From positions 131 to 64,130 of the forward strand of contig CAZLJD010000015.1 in assembly GCA_964559865.1 (NCBI GenBank): a stretch of 64,000 nt of DNA. Reading direction: 5' to 3'. Positions within the stretch are counted from its first letter, which is position 1; the number at the start of each line of letters is the position of its first letter. This document shows, piece by piece, positions 1-8,564 of the stretch. The translations under genes and the position numbers were made by a program. This stretch comes from JAGHAJ01 sp964559865 [NCBI: uncultured Synergistota bacterium]. GTDB lineage: Bacteria > Synergistota > JAGHAJ01. The notes under the pieces are model-generated. The model ran no database searches. It was given only the letters and a program-made list of their open reading frames with translations, and was not told the origin of the DNA.

Positions 1-1972
1 AAGACAGGGAAAACAGGAAAGCTCTACCGTAGCAAAGGCTTTTAGAACGAAAAGGGTCCTCGTGATAAACGAAGTGCCCAAGGATATGCCAAAACGCACT
101 GTAGAGATGCACGAAAAATACGGTGTCAAATCCAGTTGCGCTATACCCATCATAAAGGGTGGAGAGTGCATAGGCGTGCTCCTGCTCCTATCGAAACAGC
201 AAAGGTTTTTCTGCGAGAACATCTACAAACTGTTGACCGTGCTCTCATCAGAGGTGGAGTTTATCCTCAACAAGCTCGAAAACGAAAAGTTTTCACAGAT
301 GATAATCACCGCATTGAACACTGCCTCGGAGTGCGTGGTCATAACGGACGAAGAACTCAATATCCTGTATGTAAACGAAAATGCCACCAAAGTGTCAGGC
401 TGCACCAGAGAAGAGCTCATCGGTAAAAACTACAAGGCGTGCATAAGCTCTGAGCACAACAAAACCGTAAAGAAGCTGCTCTACAGAACATTAGAAAAGG
501 GTAAACCCTTCTCTGGCCGCATAGCTTACGAATTGAAAGACGGCAGTATTAAAGAGTTTCATACCACCATAACCCCCGTAGAGAGGGAAGACGAAACGAG
601 ATTCTATGTGGTCGTCAGCAGAGACACGGAGAAAGAAGACACACTGAGGCACGAGGTAGAAAAACTACAACACTTCGACAGCCTGACAGGGCTACACAAC
701 AAGTCATCACTCGAAGAGATGATAGAGTTTTTCATAGACACAGACCCTTCCAGGAGAACCAGAAGTGTAGTAGCGGTCGTGGATTCCCAACAGCTCAGCG
801 AGGCAAACCGAATCTTTGGCCTTGACATTGGAAATGAGGTCCTAAAACAGATAGCACAGAGGATCAGAAGCTGTATCCGTGAGTCCGACATAGCTGCAAG
901 GATTGAATCCGACAACTTTGCAATCTTCATGATGGGGGTGGAGAAAGATGAAGCTGTAAGCGTCATGCAGAGGCTCTTATCGAGGCTTTCCGAACCCTAC
1001 TCGGTAGACGGACTAACCCTGACACTCTCGTTCAACATTGGCGTGAGCTTTTACCCGCGGGACGGCACCAGTGCAAAGGTGCTTCTAGATCGTGCAAACG
1101 CTGCACTACTCGACGCAAAGAGAAAGGGAGAAAACAACATAGGCTTCTTCGAAAAGCACCTGCAGGAAGCAAGCCTAAGGGAATGGTACACAAGATCAGC
1201 ATTGAAACAGGCTGTCAGCAAAGGGGAGCTGATCCTCTACTACCAGCCCTATGTGGACAAGGAGGGAAACATTGCAGGTGCAGAAAGCCTTCTGCGATGG
1301 CATAGAAACGACAAAGTCATTCCACCATCTGAGTTTATACCGTACTTGGAAAGCATGGAGATCATCTCAGAGGTAGAGTATCGCAACTTCGAAATAATAG
1401 TGGAGAAGCTCAAAGAGATATCATCGATAAAACCCATACCCATGTCCACGAACTTCTCACATAGGACGATGAAGCAGGAAGATCTGCTCAACCAGATTGC
1501 AGCAAGGATAAAAGATCGCCTGAGAGATAAACTGGTAGGTATAGAGATAGTAGAAAGGAGTTTCATAGAAAACCTGGAAAAGGTAAAGCAGCTTATAAAA
1601 GACTTAAAAAGTATCGGCGTCTTCGTCTCCATAGATGATTTTGGAACTGGCTACTCTTCTCTCTCCTACCTCGCACAGCTTCCGGTGGACTACCTGAAGA
1701 TAGACACATCGTTCATTAGAAATGTAACCGAAAGCGAACATGTGCAGAGCGTCGTAAGGTCCATCATCTTCCTCTCCAAGGAGATCAACATAAAGACAAT
1801 AGCTGAAGGCGTCGAAACGAAGGAACAGTTCGAAATCCTGAAAGAGATGGGTTGTGATTACTTTCAGGGATACCTGTTCTTCAAGCCCATGCCAGACAAA
1901 GCCTTTAAAGAAGTACTGAAAGCACACTCAAAAAGGCCTTACGACACCAGTAATCAGCATTCATTTGAATAG
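1..1972 (+). CDS. Partial GAF-PAS-GGDEF(degenerate)-EAL cyclic-di-GMP phosphodiesterase; 5' end outside window
   Basis: The frame is open from base 2, so the gene starts upstream of the window. The first codons already align with the GAF region of the paralogue at 8565-11669, so the GTG at 62 is not the real start. Visible parts are the end of a GAF domain, a PAS domain (about codons 85-205), a GGDEF domain whose signature is reduced to IESDNF, and an EAL domain with AESLLRW, EIVERS, DDFGTGYSSL, KIDTSF and AEGVET. The metal-binding and catalytic residues of EAL therefore look present, while the GGDEF half cannot be a normal cyclase. Expected role: hydrolysis of cyclic di-GMP in response to GAF/PAS input. 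Its last 200 bp contain a tract identical to the paralogue. Confidence 0.9.
   Translation, partial: RQGKQESSTVAKAFRTKRVLVINEVPKDMPKRTVEMHEKYGVKSSCAIPIIKGGECIGVLLLLSKQQRFFCENIYKLLTVLSSEVEFILNKLENEKFSQMIITALNTASECVVITDEELNILYVNENATKVSGCTREELIGKNYKACISSEHNKTVKKLLYRTLEKGKPFSGRIAYELKDGSIKEFHTTITPVEREDETRFYVVVSRDTEKEDTLRHEVEKLQHFDSLTGLHNKSSLEEMIEFFIDTDPSRRTRSVVAVVDSQQLSEANRIFGLDIGNEVLKQIAQRIRSCIRESDIAARIESDNFAIFMMGVEKDEAVSVMQRLLSRLSEPYSVDGLTLTLSFNIGVSFYPRDGTSAKVLLDRANAALLDAKRKGENNIGFFEKHLQEASLREWYTRSALKQAVSKGELILYYQPYVDKEGNIAGAESLLRWHRNDKVIPPSEFIPYLESMEIISEVEYRNFEIIVEKLKEISSIKPIPMSTNFSHRTMKQEDLLNQIAARIKDRLRDKLVGIEIVERSFIENLEKVKQLIKDLKSIGVFVSIDDFGTGYSSLSYLAQLPVDYLKIDTSFIRNVTESEHVQSVVRSIIFLSKEINIKTIAEGVETKEQFEILKEMGCDYFQGYLFFKPMPDKAFKEVLKAHSKRPYDTSNQHSFE
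1757..1891 (+). repeat. 135-bp perfect inverted repeat, copy 1 (inside EAL domain)
   Basis: These 135 bases are identical, base for base, to the reverse complement of 8604-8738. Both copies encode the same part of the EAL domain, from the residues before FLSKEIN to FFKPM. Just outside the tract the two genes differ at many silent and replacement sites, so the identity is local and recent. Confidence 0.95.
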
Positions 1973-2050
1973 CTAGTTTCACCTTGTTATAGAGTAACTC
2001 CAACGCCCAAGGAAGGGCATTCTTGATCCCCGCAAATCACACAAAAGGGG

Positions 2051-2078
2051 TTGCCTTATCTCATAATTGTGTTATAAT
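2051..2078 (+). promoter_or_regulatory. Probable sigma-70 promoter of the 2-hydroxyacid operon
   Basis: A -35 element TTGCCT (2051-2056) lies 16 bp from a perfect -10 TATAAT (2073-2078). The start codon at 2109 follows after a short leader containing AGGTGA. The four genes from 2109 to 7153 are closely spaced and probably share this promoter. Confidence 0.7.
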
Positions 2079-2108
2079 TTCTCTTAATTTAGCACTGCAG
2101 GTGAAAGC

Positions 2109-3524
2109 ATGAACGAATACAACCAGGTAAGTCCCGAAATAGTGGACAAACTGATTAAGGTGTGTGGACAGAATAATGTTATTTATGATAGGGATCTTTT
2201 GGGACACTATGCTTGTGATGAAGGTAACAAGCACTTCTGTCACACGCCAGAAGTGGTAGTGAAACCTCAAAACAGTGACCAAGTATCCAAAATCATGAAA
2301 ATAGCAAACGAACACATCATTCCGGTAACACCGAGAGGAGCCGGAAGCGGAATTGCAGGAGCAGCCATTCCCATTTATGGAGGGATTCTGCTTTCGACAG
2401 AAAAAATGAACAAAATATTAGAAATAGACACGATAAATCGCATTGCAGTCGTAGAGCCTGGAGTAGTAACAAACGAACTATGCAAAAAGGTATTAGAAAA
2501 GGGGCTTTTCTATGCAGGTTATCCAATGAGTGTAGGAGCAAGCTTCATCGGAGGCAATGTAGCAACTAACGCTGGAGGCGGAAAGGTAATAAAATACGGG
2601 AACACCCGAAAACACATTTTGGGATTAGAAGTAGTCCTTGCAACGGGAGAGATCCTAAACATAGGTGGTAAGTTTAGGAAGTCAACGTGGGGATACGATC
2701 TATTAGATCTCATGATAGGCTCAGAAGGCACACTCGGTATATTCACAAAAATAATAGTAAACCTTATACCACCACCTTCCAAAACAGCAGATATACTTGC
2801 CCCATTCAAGACCATAGATGAAGCAATACACGCATTTGCCAGCTCAATCGTATCTTCTAAAAGCATTCCTATAAGTGTGGAATTCATGGATAAAATATCG
2901 GTAATGGCAACAACAGAGTACTTGAATACTACTCTTCCACTCCAAGACAGAGCCGAAGCGTTTCTCCTTATTACAATAGAGGGAAGAACAAAAGAAGAAC
3001 TCGAGATTTTATACGAAAAGATCGGAACAACACTATTGCATACGGGTGCCCTTGATGTATTCATAGCAGATAACAAAGCCAATTCTGAGAAGATATGGTC
3101 AGTTAGAAGGGAGGTGTTAGAAGGACTCAAGTTTAAAGACCCTTACGTATGCGCAGGAGGTGATGTAGTCGTACCTGTATCAGAAATCCCGAAACTTGTC
3201 GATATGATAAGAGACATATCAAAAGCCTACAATGTAACTATAACTATTGTTGGGCACATCGGTGATGGTAATTTGCATCCAGCACTCTTCAAACCAAACA
3301 ATGTAGAAGTAGAAAGATGGGCAGAACTTTCAGAAGAGATATTGTCTGAGATCGTAAACGCAGCTGTAAAGCTGGGTGGAGTAGGAAGCGGAGAACATGG
3401 TATAGGTATCGAAAAAAAACCACTATTTCTCCAGTCCAAATCTCAGACAGAAATAAGACTAATGAGGGGAATAAAACGGTTGTTCGACCCGAACTGGATC
3501 CTGAATCCAGGAAAAATCTTATAA
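2109..3524 (+). CDS. FAD-linked 2-hydroxyacid dehydrogenase (GlcD / D-lactate dehydrogenase family)
   Basis: A 471-residue flavoprotein of the VAO/PCMH fold. The N-terminal FAD-binding part has PRGAGSGIAGAAIP (about residues 76-89) and VEPGV; the C-terminal oxidase domain has GHIGDGNLHP and GSGEHGIG. The family oxidises glycolate, D-lactate or related 2-hydroxyacids to 2-oxoacids, passing electrons to a partner such as an FeS or ETF protein. It is first in an operon with a Na+/solute symporter and a LarA-type racemase, which suggests uptake, racemisation and oxidation of one 2-hydroxyacid. No FeS subunit (GlcF-like) lies nearby, so the electron acceptor is unknown. Substrate is inferred from neighbours only. 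Confidence 0.88.
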   Translation: MNEYNQVSPEIVDKLIKVCGQNNVIYDRDLLGHYACDEGNKHFCHTPEVVVKPQNSDQVSKIMKIANEHIIPVTPRGAGSGIAGAAIPIYGGILLSTEKMNKILEIDTINRIAVVEPGVVTNELCKKVLEKGLFYAGYPMSVGASFIGGNVATNAGGGKVIKYGNTRKHILGLEVVLATGEILNIGGKFRKSTWGYDLLDLMIGSEGTLGIFTKIIVNLIPPPSKTADILAPFKTIDEAIHAFASSIVSSKSIPISVEFMDKISVMATTEYLNTTLPLQDRAEAFLLITIEGRTKEELEILYEKIGTTLLHTGALDVFIADNKANSEKIWSVRREVLEGLKFKDPYVCAGGDVVVPVSEIPKLVDMIRDISKAYNVTITIVGHIGDGNLHPALFKPNNVEVERWAELSEEILSEIVNAAVKLGGVGSGEHGIGIEKKPLFLQSKSQTEIRLMRGIKRLFDPNWILNPGKIL

Positions 3525-3556
3525 CTCAACGAGAAGAGATTTTTGTAGAGGAGGAG

Positions 3557-4963
3557 ATGAGGATAATGATAGTATTGAGCATAGTTGTTTTGTACATAGT
3601 TGTGCTGTTCTTGATTAGTGCATATTCCACCAAACTTGTGAAAGGAACAACCCGAGGATACCTCTTAGCAAATCAGGAATGGTCTTTCTGGTTAGTAGCA
3701 GTAATGCTTGCTGGACTTGCAATCGGAGGAGCATCAACAATAGGGATATCACAGAGAGCATTTGAACATGGTCTTTCGGCAGGATGGTATGACGTAGCAT
3801 GGGGAGTTGGAGCAATCATCGTAGGAATATTCGGCATCCACTTGTGGAGGAAAATGGACGTAACAACAATACCAGAAATGCTGGGCAAGTACTACGGAAC
3901 AAAAGCTAGAATAATAGGAGTTTTGCTCCAAATCATAATAATGCTAGTGATACTATCATTACAGTTCGTCGCTGGAGGAGCCTTACTATCATCCATGCTA
4001 CCACGCTACTTCACGCTCACTTCTGGTATGGTGGTAACTGCAATCACATTTGTAGGAATAGCTACCATAGGTGGCCTATGGGCTGGAGGATTAGCAAACA
4101 TCATAAACGTCCTGATAATATGGGTAGGTATATCCATAGGTGCTATTATTTCATGGCATAGCGCAGGTGGGAGCAGCATAATCATCCAAAAACTGCCATC
4201 CCATATCTCACACCTCAATCCATTACAGGGAATAACCATTGGTGTATTGGTTGGCTGGTTCATAGTTATGACAACCCAAGCATTCTCAGTTCAAGCAATA
4301 GAACAAATAGGCTCTGCAGCAAAAAATCCAGCTGAAGCCAGAAAGGGGTTCATATTAGGGGGATTAATAATGGCTCCTATAGGCTTCCTATCCGCCCTAA
4401 TAGGAATCGCGGCAAGAGCAAAGTATCCACATATAGTCTCAGTAAAAGCCCTACCAACCATCATAATGTCAATCAATCCATGGCTCGCAGGATTTGTTCT
4501 CTCTGGACTCTGGGCTGCAGATATCTCCACCGGAGTTGGCCTATTACTCGGGTCAGCCACACTTGCAGAAAAAGACATATTAGAATGGAACTTCAAAAGC
4601 TTTAGGGAAATGTCCAGCACAAAAAAACTACTTTTAACCAAGATAACCGTACTCGGAATCGGTATACTCGGTCTGTTCCTTGCATTTAGAGCAATATCTG
4701 TGCTGAAGGTACTACTCATAGGACTAAGTGCTACCACTCCATTTACAATCATATTTCTGTTCACAGTATATAAACCTAACTTCTGCAAAAGACCCGCAGC
4801 CTTTTGGACAATCCTGGTAGGGATGCTTTTACTTGTAGTGTGGGAACTCTTCCCACCTATCAGGGTCTTACCACATCCAATATACTTAGAATGGATAGTC
4901 TGCCTACCTATATTCGTAATAATATCATCCATCTCAGACAAAAAGCTCCTGACGTATGGGTAA
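3557..4963 (+). CDS. Sodium:solute symporter (SSS family)
   Basis: A 468-residue polytopic membrane protein with about 12-13 hydrophobic segments. The stretch around GGASTIGISQRAFEHG after the second helix is typical of the SSS (PutP/panthothenate-type) family, which couples substrate entry to Na+. A strong GAGGAGGAG ribosome site precedes the ATG. It sits 32 bp after the FAD dehydrogenase and 15 bp before the LarA homologue, so the likely cargo is the hydroxyacid handled by those enzymes. The cargo is inferred, not visible in the sequence. Confidence 0.88.
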   Translation: MRIMIVLSIVVLYIVVLFLISAYSTKLVKGTTRGYLLANQEWSFWLVAVMLAGLAIGGASTIGISQRAFEHGLSAGWYDVAWGVGAIIVGIFGIHLWRKMDVTTIPEMLGKYYGTKARIIGVLLQIIIMLVILSLQFVAGGALLSSMLPRYFTLTSGMVVTAITFVGIATIGGLWAGGLANIINVLIIWVGISIGAIISWHSAGGSSIIIQKLPSHISHLNPLQGITIGVLVGWFIVMTTQAFSVQAIEQIGSAAKNPAEARKGFILGGLIMAPIGFLSALIGIAARAKYPHIVSVKALPTIIMSINPWLAGFVLSGLWAADISTGVGLLLGSATLAEKDILEWNFKSFREMSSTKKLLLTKITVLGIGILGLFLAFRAISVLKVLLIGLSATTPFTIIFLFTVYKPNFCKRPAAFWTILVGMLLLVVWELFPPIRVLPHPIYLEWIVCLPIFVIISSISDKKLLTYG

Positions 4964-4978
4964 AGGGAGTAAGATAGT

Positions 4979-6232
4979 ATGAGGATACACATACCATATG
5001 GAAATAAAAGTACAGAAATTGAAATAAAACATTCCAAGGTGCTACAAGTGTTGGAACCCCTCTCGGTTCCAACACTTAACCATCGTGACTGCAAAAGGTC
5101 GATCGAAAAGGCAATAATCCAATTGTTACCGTTTTGCAGCTCATTTACAATAATAGTTCCTGATATTACAAGGATATGGGTCAGAAGTAGCTTTTTTACT
5201 TCACTGGTTGTTGAAACATTATTTAGGTTTGGTATAAAAGCGGAAAAAATCACAATACTAATAGCTACAGGCTCTCATAGAAGTGCAACAAAAGAAGAAA
5301 TAACCACTATAACAGGTAAGGGTGTTGCTAAAAGGCTGAGAATCATAAACCATGATTGTCACAACAACAAAAAACTCACTTATTGGGGAGAAACTTCCTA
5401 CGGAAATCGGGTATACTTGAACTCTGAAGCATCACAGTCTGATTGCATAATTATTATCGGGGGAGTAATGTTCCACCTAATAGCAGGGTTTGGAGGTGGA
5501 AGAAAGTACATCTTACCCGGTATCGCAGGATATGATACCATCCAAAAAAACCATTCTCTCACTATACTGCCGGATGGAAGCCCCCATCCCGAAGTCAGAC
5601 CCTCAGTACTAGCATCAAATCCAGTTAACAAAGATATGATAGAAGGTGCAGCCTTTCTTCTCAAAAAAAGAAAGTCTTTACTAATAAACATTATAGATAG
5701 TGGATATAACAAGCTATCCGGCATGATAATTGGCGACTGGTATAACAGCTGGCAAAAAGCATGTAGCTTTCTCGAAAAATTCCATAGAATAAGCATACCC
5801 ACTCTGGCAGATTTCGTCATCGTATCTGCTGGTGGACACAACAAGGACGCCATACTTTACCAGTCCATAAAAGCCCTATTCAATGCAGCTCTGTGCGTAA
5901 AACCTGGAGGAAGAATTATATTCCTAACTCAGTGTAGAAATGGGATAGGAAACAAAGAATTTGCAAATGCTATGGTTACATTCAGGGAAAAACCCGCACT
6001 GCTCGGCAGAATACTTACAAACCGCTTTTCTATGCCCACATATGTTGCGTATTCCACACTTAACCTGCTAAAGCATTTCAACATCACGTTGATTTCTGAC
6101 CTACCACCCTCGCTTACAGAGGAACTTGGCTTCAACTGTAATAAAAACCTTGAAAGATTAATAAACGATCTTCCTGGTACTGGTTACATCATCCCTTTTG
6201 GCGAAAACATACTCCCTGCACTCAGAAGCTAA
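4979..6232 (+). CDS. LarA-type nickel-pincer lactate racemase family protein
   Basis: 417 residues, the usual length of LarA (about 425). Recognisable family elements are PDITR near residue 60, IATGSHRSATKEE, the NHDC histidine region, GGGRKYILPGIAG and the HPEVRPSVLASNPVNKDM segment. Family members interconvert stereoisomers of 2-hydroxyacids using a covalently bound nickel pincer nucleotide made by LarB, LarE and LarC, none of which is in this window. Many LarA homologues act on substrates other than lactate, so lactate should not be assumed. Operon partners are a FAD 2-hydroxyacid dehydrogenase and a Na+ symporter upstream and a cysteine-synthase-like enzyme 27 bp downstream. Confidence 0.85.
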   Translation: MRIHIPYGNKSTEIEIKHSKVLQVLEPLSVPTLNHRDCKRSIEKAIIQLLPFCSSFTIIVPDITRIWVRSSFFTSLVVETLFRFGIKAEKITILIATGSHRSATKEEITTITGKGVAKRLRIINHDCHNNKKLTYWGETSYGNRVYLNSEASQSDCIIIIGGVMFHLIAGFGGGRKYILPGIAGYDTIQKNHSLTILPDGSPHPEVRPSVLASNPVNKDMIEGAAFLLKKRKSLLINIIDSGYNKLSGMIIGDWYNSWQKACSFLEKFHRISIPTLADFVIVSAGGHNKDAILYQSIKALFNAALCVKPGGRIIFLTQCRNGIGNKEFANAMVTFREKPALLGRILTNRFSMPTYVAYSTLNLLKHFNITLISDLPPSLTEELGFNCNKNLERLINDLPGTGYIIPFGENILPALRS

Positions 6233-6259
6233 CCTAATAACAGCAAAGAGGTGACAAGT

Positions 6260-7153
6260 ATGAGCACGAAAATAGGCAACTTAATAGGTAATACCCCAAT
6301 GATAGAAATCGAAGGGATAAAAGTAAAACTTGAGATGTTTAACCCATCAGGAAGTATAAAGGACAGAATGGCATTCTACTTAATGACACAAGCAGAAAAA
6401 CGCGGAGAGCTACGCCCGGGTATGGAGGTAATAGAGGTTACGAGTGGAAATGCTGGAATATCATTTGCAATGCTATGTGCTATAAAAAAATACAAATTCA
6501 CTGCTATAATGCCTGAGTCTATGAGCATAGAAAGAAGACAGATACTGAAAGCTTATGGAGCTAACCTCGTCCTCACACCAGCTGAAGAGGACATGTCGGG
6601 AGCCGTATCCGTTTACAACAGCATCATAAAAGAAAGGCAAAACGCATGGCTACCGAAACAATTCTCAAACCCAGATAACCCAACAGCTTACGAGAAAGGG
6701 CTGGCACTGGAAATACTAAGCGACACTGACGAAAAATTTGACGCATTCGTCGCAGGCATAGGAACCGGAGGAACGATAATAGGAGTTGCAAGAGCAGTAA
6801 AGCAAAGGCATAAAAAAGTTAGAATCATAGGTGTGGAACCAACCGAATCCGCCGTGATTTCAGGACACTCCCCATCTCCACACAAGATACAAGGCATAGG
6901 TGAAGGTTTTATACCGGACATAGTCAACAACAACTTAAACCTAATAGATGAAATAATAACAGTCAGCAGTGAAGAGGCTATAAAGACACAAATAGAGCTC
7001 GCTCGAGAATACGGTTTATTAGTAGGCGTAAGCTCTGGTGCTAACTTCGTAGCAGCACGAAAACTAAAGAACAAATTTGCCCGTATCGTAACCGTATTCC
7101 CTGACGGCGGTGTGAAATATCTACGCAACTACACACTCTCTAAAAGCCTATAA
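6260..7153 (+). CDS. Cysteine synthase / beta-family PLP enzyme
   Basis: A fold-type II PLP enzyme of about 297 residues. The Schiff-base lysine is in PSGSIKDRM, the phosphate-binding loop is GIGTGGT, and TSGNAGIS matches the substrate-binding loop of O-acetylserine sulfhydrylase. I place the start at ATG 6260, preceded by AAAGAGGTG; the GTG at 6251 overlaps that ribosome site. The protein is shorter than CysK/CysM by about 10 residues. It is the last gene of the hydroxyacid operon. It could make cysteine, act as a beta-eliminating or beta-replacing enzyme on a related amino acid, or help a sulfur-linked hydroxyacid pathway. The specific reaction is not visible. Confidence 0.85.
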   Translation: MSTKIGNLIGNTPMIEIEGIKVKLEMFNPSGSIKDRMAFYLMTQAEKRGELRPGMEVIEVTSGNAGISFAMLCAIKKYKFTAIMPESMSIERRQILKAYGANLVLTPAEEDMSGAVSVYNSIIKERQNAWLPKQFSNPDNPTAYEKGLALEILSDTDEKFDAFVAGIGTGGTIIGVARAVKQRHKKVRIIGVEPTESAVISGHSPSPHKIQGIGEGFIPDIVNNNLNLIDEIITVSSEEAIKTQIELAREYGLLVGVSSGANFVAARKLKNKFARIVTVFPDGGVKYLRNYTLSKSL

Positions 7154-7162
7154 ATATGCCTC

Positions 7163-8354
7163 TTACCCACGCTCACACTTATCCAGTTCATCAGCTTCTA
7201 TCTCGTGGGGGACTCTAACGGGGGTTATCTCATTAATAACCCATAAACTCACACAAGTAAACACAAATGCATAAAGAGAGGCACTACTAACTGCAACAAA
7301 CTCCTTAAAAAAGAAAATAGGATTTCCAGCTAGTAAGCCATTAGCTCCACCAGAGTTCAATAGTTTACTTGCAAAAATTCCCAATAACAGAACACCAGCA
7401 TATCCCCCTACTCCATGAACACCCCAAACATCTAAAGCATCATCCCAACCCCTCTTATTCTTATAAGCAATTGCAACATATGCCACAATTGACGCAACCA
7501 CCCCTATTATCATAGAAGCCTGTACACTAACATAGCCAGCTGCAGGGGTACTGTTGCCAACCCTGCAACAGCTCCGGTAAGCATACCAAGAACTTTCGGC
7601 TTTTCCTCAAAGAGCACTGTTAGGATGAGCCATGTAATAGCAGCGAAAGAGGCTGCAACATCCGTATTAAGAAAAGCAACAGCTGTAACAGAATTCACTC
7701 TTAACTCACTGCCAGCATTGAAGCCATACCACCCAAACCATAAAAGAGCTGTTCCAAGAGCAACCAAGGGTATACTATGGGGTTTCGTATTCTTAAACTT
7801 TCTTTTTCCTACAAAAAATACTGATGCCAAAGCAGCAAACCCCGCACTTGCGTGCACGACAATACCACCAGCAAAGTCAAGGCCCCCCACTTAGCAAGTA
7901 ACCCACCACCCCATACCATATGTACCAAAGGAAAATACACAAAAAGCAACCATACCGTAAGAAAAACCATATAAGCTTTGAATCTTACTCTATCCGCAAA
8001 AGCACCTGTTATAAGAGCAGGTGTTATTATAGCAAACATCATTTGGTAAGCCACAAACACTATCATCGGGATACTCTCATTACTTCCTAATGCTGTCTTA
8101 AGACTAATCCCACGAAGAAACAGATACTGCCAATCGCCAATAATACCTCCAACATCTCTTTCAAAACACACAGTAAAACCAACTGTAACCCAAAGAATAG
8201 TAGTCCACCCCATAGAAACAAAACTTTGCATCATTATAGTAAGTACATTCTTTCTGTTGACAAGTCCTCCATAAAAGAAAGCCAAACCTGGTGTCATTAA
8301 CATCACAAGACTCGTAGCCACTAGCATAAAACCAGTATTTCCACTGTCAAACAT
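7163..8354 (-). pseudogene. amt: Ammonium transporter Amt, broken by two single-base frameshifts
   Basis: Three consecutive minus-strand frames join into one complete Amt protein: 8354 to about 7885 (starts FDSGNTGFML, has MTPGLAFFYGGLV), about 7885 to 7548 (DFAGGIVVHASAG, WFGWYGFNAGS) and about 7548 to 7163 (PAAGYVSVQASM, WGVHGVGG). The first shift lies in a run of six C at 7883-7888, where one more base restores the frame; the second is near 7545-7552, again one base short. The N-terminal signal peptide of longer Amt proteins is absent. No glnK/glnB is next to it. Either the gene is truly decayed or the assembly has two deletions, at least one in a homopolymer. The stop is 9 bp from the convergent cysteine-synthase-like gene. 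Confidence 0.85.
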
Positions 8355-8390
8355 ACAACCATCTCCTCTCTAATGCTACTTATTTTGTGA

Positions 8391-8419
8391 ATAATATCAC
8401 TATCTACCCTTCTACACAA
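8391..8419 (-). promoter_or_regulatory. Probable promoter of amt
   Basis: Read on the minus strand, TTGTGT (8414-8419) is 17 bp from TATTAT (8391-8396), followed by an AGAGAGGAG ribosome site and the amt start at 8354. I saw no GG-N10-GC sigma-54 element. The rest of 8355-8564 is AT-rich and shows nothing else I can name. Confidence 0.5.
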
Positions 8420-8564
8420 GGTTTAGCTCCTTATTCGAAATATTTCAAAATAATGAAGCTTAGAGCAACCGATAAAAGGCACATAACTATCCACTAATCA
8501 GCACAGTAAAAATGGAAAACACAGTAAAGAACACGAGGCAACAAAGAAAAAACCATTTAAAATA

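Noticed and set aside
7163-8354. Three separate small membrane protein genes
   Set aside because: The three frames are consecutive parts of one Amt protein.
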